In this document: positions 11,751 to 22,065 of the stretch, piece by piece | Numbering within the stretch: position 1 is the first letter of the stretch | How the letters are laid out: every line of letters begins with the position of its first letter | Assembly (NCBI RefSeq): GCF_016808335.1 | Contig: NC_053138.1 | Span: 56,946,951 to 57,010,950, forward strand | Origin: Panicum virgatum | Lineage: Eukaryota > Streptophyta > Magnoliopsida > Poales > Poaceae | Reading direction: 5' to 3' | Length of the DNA: 64,000 nt | Position numbers and translations under genes: made by a program | Notes under the pieces: model-generated | Told to the model about the DNA's origin: nothing | The model's input: only the letters and a program-made list of their open reading frames with translations | Databases searched by the model: none

Positions 11751-13296
11751 TTTTTTATTAGATTAAGGAATAAAATCCCAGCCTCTATATCCGCAAGTGG
11801 ATATATACGGCCAAAGGTTACACGACACGAGAGTACTTAGACTCTAAACCTCACACCGAGGTAAATCAAGAAACAAGAAGAAAAACGCACTAACAAAAAG
11901 AAAAAGGAAGACTAAGCTTCAATCTTCTTCTCCGTCTATGCTCCAATCAAACCTCGAACCGCTCACCAAACCGCTCCTCCACAGTTGAAGCCGATCACTT
12001 AATTTCCAAGACGACGCCTCCAAGAAGTATACGACGTCGAAGCCGCCGTCGCCGCCCCTCCGGTCAGCCGGAGAAAGGTTTTCACCTGGAAAATCAAAGA
12101 CCAAGCAGGGAGCCCCTCAACCAACGCCTCCACGGAGGTTCACAACATCCGAAGACGCCGCCGTTGCTGACCCCGACACCAGCGCCGGGATAGACTTTCG
12201 CCCGAAGCTCCGCCCAATGCCAGCCCGTCGATGAAGAACACGATGAACCACAACTCTGGCCGCAGTCGCCGGTAGCGTGAGGGACGAGCACTTAGGCTCC
12301 CATCGACCTGACCGCTGACGAACGACACGAGAGTCGTGACAACCTACTCAGCTCACTGGCACACCGGTACAGACTGGTGAGGCCCACCTCTTCACACGGG
12401 GACGTCGAGGATGAAAGCAACCCGCAGCAGCCACCAGCCGCCACCGCCACCGCGCTGCCCGCCGGCAGACCTCCGCTACACTTAGGCCTCGGGATAAATT
12501 CGCAAGCTGGAACGCGACGCCGGTCGAAGCCACCGTCTCCCACATGCCACCTCCGAACTCCCTCCGCGAACGATCACCGGCGTCCAAATCCTTCCCCAGA
12601 ACTTAGTCTAGGCAAGGTAGGCCTCGAGAACCGCCACCCAACAGCGAGCCATCGCCGCTCACGCCGCCACCCACCTTGAGCAGGCCACGACTCTGTAGAT
12701 CTGAGCAGCCCGACCATCGCCTACTCCTTCCATGGAAAAACTCGGAGAGGCCCGAGATTGCCCTGGCGCCGCCGGACAGAGCCGCCAGCACCAGAGGACC
12801 ACCAGGCCCCGCCGCCCGCCGCCAGCCGGCTCGACGCCGAACCGCTGCCGCCGAAGCCTGCGCCACGCGGGCGGCTGCGACGTGCACGCAGCGCCGGCCA
12901 GCCGCCGGCGCCATCCGCCCCATCCGGAGCCGCCATCGCTACCGCCCGGCTCCAGCCTCCATCCTCAACCAAAGAAGAGCCCTCTCCGTGCAGGCCCCAG
13001 ATCCGGCCATGGCCCCGCTGGATCCGGAGGCTGCACCTCCCGCCGCCGCGGAGGACGGTCCGCGCCGGCGAGCCACGCCGCCGGGCTCGAGCGGCCGCGC
13101 CCGCCCCAGCCCACCAACGAGGAGAGGAGGAAGGCCACGCCGCCGCCTTCCCCGCGGGCCGGCCAAGTTGCCGGCGACCCGCTCCGGCAGCGGCGCGGCG
13201 TGGGGGAGAGAGCACGCGGCGGCGGCGGCCTAGGGTTTGGAGAGGCGCCCGCGTCGCCCGAGCGGGAGTGACGGGGCACCTGGCCTTTTTCGTGTC
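11751..13296 (-). mobile_element. GC-rich polyA retroposon (LINE-type insertion, minus strand)
   Basis: An exact 18-bp direct repeat, TCTTCTGCAATATCTAGT, flanks the block at 11733-11750 and 13297-13314. A T-run directly after the left copy (11750-11757) is the polyA tail read on the minus strand, and the minus-strand 3' end reads GAGGCTGGGATTTTATTCC, like known plant LINE 3' ends. The 5' half (12400-13260 on the plus strand) is very GC-rich and yields overlapping ORFs of 180-217 codons in many frames, rich in Ala, Pro and Arg, with no domain I recognise. No reverse transcriptase is encoded. It is either a non-autonomous LINE derivative or a retrocopy of unknown mRNA. It inserted just past the DC1 stop codon. 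Confidence 0.7.
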
Positions 13297-13314
13297 TCTT
13301 CTGCAATATCTAGT

Positions 13315-14164
13315 GTTCTGTCTTTCTTTCTGTTGGGGTTCTCGTGGCCGTCCAACTGATGTAATTACCACCATCAGCGTCGGCGAGCTTCTTAGTTTGG
13401 CTTCCCTTTAGAAGCTTGAGTTGTGTGCGCGCGCGCGCGCACCTTTTTATGACCTATTATCTGCATTTTGTATAAAGAAGAGGCGCGAAGATGTATGTGT
13501 ATGCAATGATTTTTGTGATTTTTCGATGGTGATTGTTGAGTCAGAATTTCATGTTGGATGGAAATAAGGACTGTGGTGTCGTGGGCCTTACAACTTCTCC
13601 CTGCACCCGTCCTCGTCATTTTCGAATTGCCGGCAGGACCCACAAACCATTGGTTTTAATAACTTCAAACCCTAATATATCACCGTAGAAACTCATTTTC
13701 CTCTGAAGAGCATCAAAATAAAACTTGGATCCCAGCTGAACCATTGTCCTCATTTGTTGACCGTGATAGAGGTGCAAAAGGATATTCTTGCCCTTCCTAA
13801 CTCATATGCCAACCATGGCTCCACACGAACACCATCCCGTGGAGCTATGGCGTGTGCACGTCGGCATCGGCCCTAGGGTAGAAGGACGAGCTCCGAGCCG
13901 CGCTGGCGGTCACGGCAGGCTCCCGCATGTGTTCGTCGACAGTCGGCGCCAAGCGCGGCAAGGCTCCCGTATGTGTTCGGGGAAAATTAGAGTTCGAAAT
14001 TAGGATTTGGGGGCGATCGGTGGTGGGCTGGAGAAGGTTACGATCGGGCGGCGGACGGCGGGATCCTCTTCTTCTTACTGCCCTCTCGCTTGGGCTTGCA
14101 GTCCATCCTCATCTCCCTCCTCAGCTTCGTTCTTGGCTAGCAGCAACAATGCTTTTTGTTGGGT
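13315..14164. other. Spacer, no gene established
   Basis: Contains a GC dinucleotide run at 13427-13441. The segment 13788-14160 is GC-rich with a short plus-strand ORF (71 codons) and a near-duplicate phrase, GGCAGGCTCCCGCATGTG / GGCAAGGCTCCCGTATGTG. I recognise no protein. Confidence 0.35.
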
Positions 14165-15226
14165 TGTGTAAGGATCGTGGCCCCAAAAGAGGGGTTGAAT
14201 TGGGACTTAACCTAGAACTAGTATTGCCCAAACTATGAATTTTCTTCCTAACAGCTAGAGCACACTAACACGGTGATCCTAGGTGGGTAAACACACTAGC
14301 ATGTTCATGATTCCTAGGAAAGATCACACTATCAAATATATATTGCCTAGTCCAGAGAGCACATTAACATGTGAGGAACATACTCAAACACACAAGCAAG
14401 CAAGGATTGCAATAAGTAAATCAAAGTAAATGCTTGAATGTAAAAGAGGGACTCGAGACAACCGGATTTTTTTCATGGTATCGAGGAGTTGACGCTCCCC
14501 CCTAATCTACGTTGGAGCACCCACAAAGGGTTGCACTCGCTTGCATCACCAAGAAGCAATTGTTTCACTAATAATGCTCTTTCTCCATCTATTGGGGCTC
14601 CCACAAACTCTAAGAGCTCATCAAGAACCTCCGAGTCACCAAGATCATCTAGGTGCCGTCAAACACCAAGAGTAACAAGCTCCTAAGCTTTCACTTGACC
14701 TACACTAAGCTGGCCCTAAGCTCAAGCACACTTGCTACTCACAAAGGATGATTTCTTTTGATTTGGATCAACTCTCAAGCTCAAACACTTCTTCTCAAGG
14801 ATTCAAATGCTTCTCTTCAGCTCTGGGGTGGCCTCAGGTATTCAGGATGCATGTCAAGGCAGCTCAAATGTCAAGGCAGCTCAAATGACCCGAGAAAGGG
14901 GTATATATAGGCTAGGGATCCAAACATAGCCGTTGGAAGATTCTTCTCTGAATAGCACATAGCGTCGGTTAAACCAGTTCTATGTGTCGGTTTAACTGGT
15001 CAACTGAGCTCAAATAGTAGCTGTTGGAGTTCTAACTAATTCTAACTACTGGCATCACTGCAACTACAAATACACCAACGCGTTATAGTTGAGCGTCGGT
15101 ATAACTGGTGCTTATAAGATTTCTGCATCCAAACTCCAAAACGAAATTGCATCATTAAACCATCAAAGCACCGACGATACTTTGAAGGGCGTCAATTTAA
15201 CCGGTGATGAAGTGATTTCTTACACA
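14165..15226 (-). mobile_element. 3' LTR of a minus-strand copia (Sirevirus-like) element
   Basis: Read on the minus strand it begins TGTGTAAGAAATCACTTC and ends GATCCTTACACA, giving TG...CA ends. A TATA-like CCTATATATACCCC at about 14900 on the minus strand places U3 on the right. Motifs like GTCGGTTAAACCAG, also seen in the LTR at 5575-7065, recur at 14965-15000 and 15180-15205. The expected polypurine tract lies just upstream on the minus strand (AAGAGGGAGATAGATAGGGGGAG, 15424-15451). No target duplication was found, and the rest of the element is missing. Confidence 0.65.
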
Positions 15227-15620
15227 AAGTAGAGATAGCATAATATGAACTTGAAAGCACTTAAACAACACATGCAAGAAAGGATATGAACAACGAACTG
15301 AACAAGCATGCATTATTGAAAGGAAAGCCACTTGTAGGGACATGTCAACACAAGAGGAAACACAAGATCCAACCGATATACAACAAAAACCATGAAGAGT
15401 CCAAGTCACGCCACAGACCAACCTGCTCCCCCTATCTATCTCCCTCTTTGGCAACAAAGCACCAAAAGGGAAGGCTAGAGCTAAAAATCTAGTCCTAGAT
15501 AGGCTGGAGAAGGCGGGGCATCCGTCCTGGGTGCGGTGATGAAGCAATCGGGGTCGTCGTCGTCTGAAGAGTCGTCGGAAGAAGCGGGCTCGACCTGAGT
15601 AGTCGACGGAGCAGCTAATA
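15227..15620 (-). pseudogene. Copia polyprotein C-terminal tail and 3' non-coding region
   Basis: On the minus strand the frame ending at 15490 reads a short Asp/Ser-rich tail (SSDDSSDDDDPDCF) followed by a stop. About 40 bases further come purine-rich tracts, including a GCCAAAGAGGGAGATAG-type tract. This is how the 3' end of a Sirevirus-like coding region before its LTR usually looks. Only this end of the element is present; it joins the 3' end of a host gene remnant near 15620. A 101-codon minus ORF (15481-15786) is a chimera of this tail and the neighbouring host sequence. Confidence 0.5.
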
Positions 15621-15640
15621 AACACATTTGATCATATTTT

Positions 15641-17760
15641 CTACAGAAAGAATGGTAGCGCTGCAAGATCATCGATTCCACTAGGCAGAACACACTCTTC
15701 TTTGTGAACAATATCTTTGTTAACAAACCTAGCCAGCAGCAACAGCCGATCAGTCTGTCTAAGCATGACTTGAATTGGAACTGCATAATGGGAACACTCT
15801 GCCAACTCTTTGTATTCCTATACCTGACAAAGTGACCATATTAAAGGTATCAGATGATAACCAAGTGAAAATAGGTAAAAGACAGAGATAACTAAGATGC
15901 ACAAGTTCAATCACTTTGCATGTAGAAAGGATAAATAATGTTGAATCTCAACCACAAGAACAGTAACTACTTAACCTCGACTACTGAAATTATCCATCAG
16001 AGATCTTGGACTGATGTGACACAAAAGCAGGGCCATGCCTTTTTGTCTGTTAATAATAATTGTTAGTCATCGAGTAAGTGAATTCAACCAGCAGTCAAAA
16101 AAATATAGGTCAAGTTGTGCTGGATTCAAAATACACTCAACAAATAAGTTGCTAAACGTTAGCTAAGACTAAACCTTAAGAGCTGTAAGAATTTAATATT
16201 GGATCAAAGACTGAATCCATTTACATCCAAAATATCAGCAAAAATAAAGCAAATGCCATTACCGATCTTAATGAAATAAGAAGGCATAATTCATATATCA
16301 GACAAGATCCTCTATGATGACTATTAACACATAAGTGTCCAACTCAAACAACATTTATCACAATGCATTCACTTGTTTCCCTGTTGTTGCATCAATCACT
16401 TACAAATGGGATCTTGGAGGCCTTGTCATTCACAGCGACGGGCACACTGAGAGCAGCAAAGAACTCGAGTCCTCCTCATAGCCACGCCAACACCTCATAC
16501 TATCCTGCAGAACAAGAGAGATTCAGAAACAAAAATTAGCATCCATGATCCTGAACCTAGCTAATTCTGGAACTGATTCTGACTACTAGTTCAAATATTC
16601 AGTTATGATGAGCAACAAATTTAGCACAAAAAAAATCAAGGTTAACTGAACACACCATTATATATGGTCATATTTAACAAGGAATGAGCTCCAATGTACA
16701 AAGGATAAGCACAGAACTGTGCTAGACAGATCAAGTAACTAGTCCAATCGTTTTACCAAACCAAGATGCTTCCAACTAAAACAAAGAGTTTCAATTATCC
16801 TGGAGAGATCGAGAGATGAGCAACATAAGGGGAAGAGAGCCAATTGCTACCACTTCAATATTTGCAGGCATAGGAAAATTCTGATTACCAAAGGAACAAT
16901 TCAAACAGAACAAAATGATTCTAAAGGGAGCTATCAAAACACCACGCCCAATGCAAGATACTACATTTAGAGGTACCAGATTTCCTGGTTCTATTTGTTT
17001 TGTGTTGGTTTGGCCAATTAAGAAACTATATATATGTACCTCTGATAGGCTTGATATCAAGGCTCCACTCACCTTGTATTCTTGTTCGTCACCGACAAGG
17101 AATAGCCGTTGGTCAGGCCCTGATTCCATTGGTATATCAACAGCTAGTACCTTCATGCCATACTGCAATGATGGCTCCTTTTCATTGTGCAAACCACTCA
17201 TCTGTTCACTGAAGCAAATTTGGGATCATACATAAGATTTCTTCAAATAATACTAGAAGTAAGAGTTAAAAGATCACTAACTCCATGTGCAAAATTTGCC
17301 TGTCACTCTACTATCATTCATTTCAAGTTTTCAACAAAAGAGTTGCCCACAGGCATAAAATAGTGCCAGTGAATTCAAAGAAAAAGCAGTTTTGCTTGAC
17401 TTCTATCATTAAGGAAGAAGCACAAAAGGGTCATTTAACTCTGCTTCTGTACAAGACCATTTTTCCAAACTTCTATTTGTTCAATAAAGGCCTGAGGTCT
17501 CATCATAATTGTGCATATATAAGCATCAGAAATTCTCTAGCACACTTAAGTAGTTGCTATAAGATGTAAGATTTAATTCAAATACCTGTCCCTTTTTCTT
17601 CTTGACCTCAACACTTACAAGACCCTTTTTTCTGATCCTTTGATGGGGAATATGAAGAAAAACCGTTTGCCACCCAGCTTAAATTTGGAAGTCCTTCAAT
17701 TTAAGGCCTCCTCCAGACATAATATGCTCTCCAGATTCTGTTTGCTGCAACTGAGTAGAC
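15641..17760 (-). pseudogene. Multi-exon host gene remnant, family not recognised
   Basis: Minus-strand exons can be read between GT and AG sites. One exon spans about 17755-17587 (ESGEHIMSGGGLKLKDFQ, then KKGLVSVEVKKKKGQ) with an in-frame stop between. The exon 17207-17073 reads EQMSGLHNEK...LFLVGDEQEYK and ends at GTGAGT. The exon 16499-16404 reads YEVLAWL, a stop, then LEFFAALSVPVAVND, and ends at GTAAGT. The last exon, 15817-15641, is open for 58 codons (EYKELAECSHYAVPIQVML...) and ends at TAG. The last three join in phase 0. The phase between the first two does not fit, and two in-frame stops are present, so the gene is probably dead or wrongly joined in part. I do not recognise the protein. 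A copia element was inserted just past its stop codon. Confidence 0.5.
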
Positions 17761-18485
17761 TGTCAGACTCTGCATTTTCTCCATAAATTAATTGATTATG
17801 CCACATGAAACCAAAATGACAAAATGGTGGCAGAATAATATGAGCACAGCTGATGCATGATTATCTGCAAGTCGTTCATAAGATCATCTTGCAGGTTATT
17901 ATAGGATATGTAACTGTTTCCCTACATGGTAAGCTGCTGTTTCCCTACATGGTGGCGAGGAGCTCGATCTGAATTTATCTAGCCACCGATCAATGAAATG
18001 AATAAAAATATTATCACCTAGTTTCTATAGTGCAAAAAAATGGTCTGTTGATTAAGAAGCGGCTTGTAGAGTAAAATTATCACTATAGAACACGATTGAG
18101 GATTCACCTTCAGATTTAAATTTTGATTCACCTTCAGATTTAAATTAGGATTCACCTGCATGCAACTAGACTTGTAACAGTCAAGATCAAGCAGAATATT
18201 TAAAGTGAATCCAGGTATAAATGATCGAACAGATGTTTACAGAATAACTAAGCTAGTGAAAATTCTGAATGGACTCGCTACTCTATCTATAGGACTGTTC
18301 TTGCAATTAACTTCTTTTGCTGCATGAACTGCTACTCGCGCTCCGCCACCAAGCAAGCAAGCAATCAAATCTGCTGCCCACAGCGAATTGGAACCATTGG
18401 GGAGAACGGAACGATCGGATTCGAGTGCTGGAGACGGCGCCACCATCCCGCAGAATAGAACGAGAGATTCAATCAAGCAATTAGG
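17761..18485. other. Intron-like or spacer DNA upstream of the remnant gene
   Basis: AT-rich, with short repeats such as GTTTCCCTACATGGT twice at 17920-17955 and CACCTTCAGATTTAAATT twice at 18108-18145. No exon is convincing here. Confidence 0.35.
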
Positions 18486-18570
18486 GGCTAGGGTTCCTTA
18501 CCAAGTGCAGGAGATACGGATGGCGGCGGGAGGAGAGGTGGAAGGAGAAGTGGCTAGGGTTCCTTACCAG
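18486..18570 (-). repeat. 66-bp spaced repeat that duplicates a splice-donor-like site
   Basis: GGCTAGGGTTCCTTACCA occurs exactly at 18486-18503 and 18552-18569. On the minus strand each copy reads TGGTAAGGAACCCTAGCC, which is a good 5' splice donor (GGTAAGG), so the repeat may give two alternative donors for a minus-strand first exon lying to the right. Confidence 0.45.
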
Positions 18571-18894
18571 AGCACGATGTGGCTGTCGGCGTGCTCCCGC
18601 GACGGCAGGCCGCCTCTGCCCGAGTGTGGAGCCCCCATGCCGGCCGGCCGCGTGGAGCTCCTGCGCCTTCGCCCCGCATCGAGCTTCCGCGCCGGCAGGC
18701 CACCTCCGCCTGTTCGTGGAGCTCCCGCTGCTGGCCGACCACCTCCGCCCGGACCTCGAGTTCCCACCGCTGACAGTGGAGGAGGTGCTGGCGGGGGAGA
18801 GAAGGGAGGGGAGGGTCAATGGGGGAAGAGGGAGGGGAGGGGGCAACGCGGCGGGGGGGAGGGGCGACGCGACGCCGATGCGGTGGAGGATTTG
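18571..18894. other. GC-rich segment with several overlapping ORFs
   Basis: Very GC-rich, as at grass gene 5' ends. One plus-strand frame reads HLRLFVELPLLADHLRPDLE, which looks protein-like. Minus-strand frames could be the first exon of the remnant gene to the left. I cannot decide between them, and no family is recognised. Confidence 0.3.
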
Positions 18895-19178
18895 GGCTGT
18901 GTTTAGTTCAAAAAAAACTCCAACCCAATTCCAAACTTTCCATCCCATCAAAATACGGAGTATCAAATATAGTAAATGACGCATGCATGGAGTATTAAAT
19001 ATAGGTAAATAAAAAAACTAATTGTATAGTTTTGATGTACACGACGAGACGAATCTTTTGAGACTAGTTAGGTCATAGTAGGACAACAATTACCACAAAC
19101 AAACGAAAAGTGCTACAGTATGGTACAGTGTCCGATGTGACTTTTCGCATCTCATTTTCCCTCCATCTAAACACATCC
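18895..19178. mobile_element. Tourist/PIF-Harbinger-like MITE
   Basis: The ends are inverted repeats: GGCTGTGTTTAG at the left and CTAAACACATCC at the right. Three-base flanks TTG match on both sides (18892-18894 and 19179-19181). Internal phrases such as ATGCATGGAGTATTAAATATAG and GAGACGAATCTTTTGAG are those of a very common grass MITE family that begins GGCCTTGTTTAGTT. Length is 284 bp and it has no coding sequence. Confidence 0.75.
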
Positions 19179-20224
19179 TTGGAGGATTCAACTGGATTAC
19201 GGAGAGAGAAAGAGACTCAGGCAGGGGAGGATTCAATTCCATTGGATAAAAAATTCGGGTCCGAGATACACAAAAGGAGACACTTGCTGAGTACTCGTGT
19301 CTCCTAGGACTGTGAATTTATTGAAGGCACGGGTTGTACAATACGTGTCTGTTATATAAATATATAGAAAACACAGTTTATTTATAAGAGTTTTTGGCAA
19401 ACTCATAGAAAATGTAGGTTGTTAGCACGTCTCCAATGAGTCATAGAAGACGCATCTAGAAACCACATCTCCTATGTTAATGTCTTCTTTGTTTATTTCT
19501 TACATAGTGCACTATTGCCCTAGGGTAAACAACTAACCCTGGATGCCACTAATGTTTCTGGCTCGAGCTTCATCTGTCCGCTTCAAAACAGCTAAGTTTT
19601 CCTCCGCATGTCCCAAAAATAGTCCGCAGGTATTGACATGAAGACAACATAATAATGGGTAAATGTTCTGTGTCAAAAAGAAACTAAACAAAAAATATTG
19701 ATATGGCAAATCCCCTATCATAATAGACGTGCTCTCCTATAAAATCCTAAATTGGTGTCTGATACACCTCCTAAAACTCAAAGGCAACAGAATTAAGGGG
19801 GCAATAGTTGGGAGTTGGAACATAGGATAGTGTATCAAAAAAATAACTACCAGCCGAGCACTACACAGGACAAGGTTTCCTACTCATTTGAATACAACTA
19901 GAAAAACTAATAATTGACAAGATAAAAGGACCATGTTATTCTACTCACAGAAAAACTTAGATGTCGTCGATTCAGAAATCATAGTCATTGATGATATTTC
20001 TTAGCAGGCAGACAGACAAACCACACGCTGGTCAGGTACAACAACAGAACCACATTAGAAACATAAAGAACCTACTGCAGAATCTGAATGGTGAAATGTC
20101 TGTCCTAATCTGAACCTAAAGAGTCTTGACAGTTCAAAGTATCACAATGCAGTCTTACACCAAAAAAACTGGCACCATATCAAGGCAAGGAGGTAGTCTA
20201 CATGGTAGTCTCATATTGCTACAC
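19179..20224. other. AT-rich spacer, no gene seen
   Basis: Short ORFs only. The stretch 19390-19520 has phrases such as GACGCATCTAGAAACC that may be MITE-derived, but no ends were found. Confidence 0.4.
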
Positions 20225-21532
20225 CTATGCATCACCCGTAGCCGAGCTACCGGTGGCGGTGGGTGGAGCAGCACCCTTCAGGACACACTGGTCAGCATCT
20301 CTAGCCGTGCAGGCAGCACCCGTAGCCGAGCTAAGAGTGGTCGTGGGTGAAGGAGCGCCCTTAAGAACACGTTGGTCAGCATCTCTGGCTGTGGAGGCAT
20401 CCGTGTTGGATGTGCCAAGGGCCATGGAAGCACCGCCCTTGGGATGGTCAGCCGTGGAGGTTTCTCCAGCAACAATTTGTGCAGAAAGGCATTCAACCAC
20501 TTTTTCCAATTTGTCCGCCTTGGCCTTCTGCTTCTCCAGTTTAGCACAAATAGCTGAATTGTCCATATCATTCTTATTGATCTTCATCGTCAGAGCTCCA
20601 GTGGCGCCAACCAAAGCCCCAAGGAAGATGATAACCAAGCTGTGGAAGTACTTGTTTATCAAGACTGTGCCTTTCAACGGCTTCAGACAACTTCTTGATT
20701 AAATCGGTGTAGTCCTGCATATGCATAGATAAAGTAAATATCAAGCTATTTGATGCACATGCAAGGTAAGTAAACAGCACAAAAGGCTTTCTTACCTTGT
20801 CAGAACCTGTTTGGCATGACTTGTTAATCATAAGCACGGCACCAGCAGGTCGTCCAGCTCTCATCTGGTAGATACATTAATAACGTGAGAGATACACTAA
20901 TACACCTGATATGCAGAAACTAGTATGCATTCAGATTTGAATTGCCCCAACTCAAGCACCTGACTTTCAAACCATTTTTGTGAAAGTTTGTGAAGAACCT
21001 ACCAGATGTAGACATCGTCCAGTCCAAACTACGGTGATATAATCTACCCTTTGCGTAATTTTGGACCGCAACTACCAGGCACATAATTGCTAACAATAGA
21101 GTTCAATTCAAACTAAATAAAATCAAAAAGTATATCAAAGATCAGGGTTTCAATCTTCATGGAGCAAATGAAGGCCTGCGGGCACCTAAAATAAACAAAG
21201 AATACCCAACATGAACCGATCTTTATCAGGTCATCAACCCAAGCATACAGATTATCACAGGCTCAGCTTGAAGAGATTAATCAGACTAAAGAGGAAATAG
21301 ATTTATTAGATCACAATCTTAACTTGAATAGGATCGCCATCTCAAAGTCGACAGATTTATCGGATCAAATTCAAGAGGCATGCCAAGAAACGAACTCAGA
21401 TCAAACTCACACACCCTACCATGAAAACAAGGCACAACTGCTCACCTCGAGACAAGCAAGGAGGGGGGGGGGTGCAGAGGGAACTATCACCCGCAGGAGC
21501 TGGCACCCGAGGCGACGAAACAGAGCCCTCAT
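20225..21532 (-). CDS. Split gene for a small membrane protein with a coiled-coil and repeat tail; one frameshift
   Basis: Three minus-strand exons fit GT-AG rules in phase 0. Exon 1 (21532-21446) starts MRALFRRLGCQLL and ends at GTGAGC. A middle exon (20864-20796) reads MRAGRPAGAVLMINK and ends at GTAAGA. The last exon (20714-20225) follows TATGCAG and starts DYTDLIKKLSEAVE. Near 20672 the frame changes. Downstream comes a hydrophobic segment (HSLVIIFLGALVGATGAL), a Lys/Glu-rich coiled-coil-like part (AKLEKQKAKADKLEKVVECL) and two copies of TARDADQxVLKGA near the end, before the stop at 20225. More exons may lie between 20864 and 21446. The basic, Arg-rich start could be an organelle signal. 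The family is not recognised. The single frame change could be a real lesion, a mis-set exon or a sequence error, so I cannot say if it is active. Confidence 0.5.
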
Positions 21533-21863
21533 GGTTGGATGGCTGGAAAGCACGGGCTTGGTGGCGGCGGCACTTGGGAGTGGGAGAAGTTTGGGACAAT
21601 GGGCAGGTCGAGATAGACCTAGAGGCTGGCTAGTGGGCAGTGGCTATGATGTGATTTATTCACTCGGTCTTTGCTTTCTTTTGCAAAAAACAAAAAAAAA
21701 TGAATTTCATCTCTCAACGATCCTGCTTAACTTAATTTTGTCCCTTGTTCAGTCTTTGAACCATCCAAATCGATATAATTTCATCCATTCCCCAATGTGG
21801 CACGCCGCATTGGCTCACATCATCACCTACCCTATCAGTTTAGAATGTAAAATACACATTTTA

Positions 21864-22065
21864 CCATCGATTAGAGGCACCCATCCCCATACTTTTTCCG
21901 CCTCTAACAACAACAAATGGCTTTGGATTTTATGTGGGATACAGACACCATTTGTTTTTTATGGCCAGATTGAAATAAAATAGAAAGAAATTACCTTACT
22001 AAAATTTTGTCCTTTTGAGGTTCTAATGATGACAGAAGATGGGGATGGGAGCCTCTAATCGATGG
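21864..22065. mobile_element. Inverted-repeat element with 26-bp arms (MITE-like)
   Basis: CCATCGATTAGAGGCACCCA... at 21864-21889 is matched, with one mismatch, by its reverse complement at 22040-22065, about 150 bp away. The arms could be the ends of a small non-autonomous transposon. No clear target duplication is seen. Confidence 0.45.

Noticed and set aside
12676..13411. Several ORFs of 179-217 codons in most frames
   Set aside because: Shadow frames of the GC-rich part of a retroposon; no frame is favoured.
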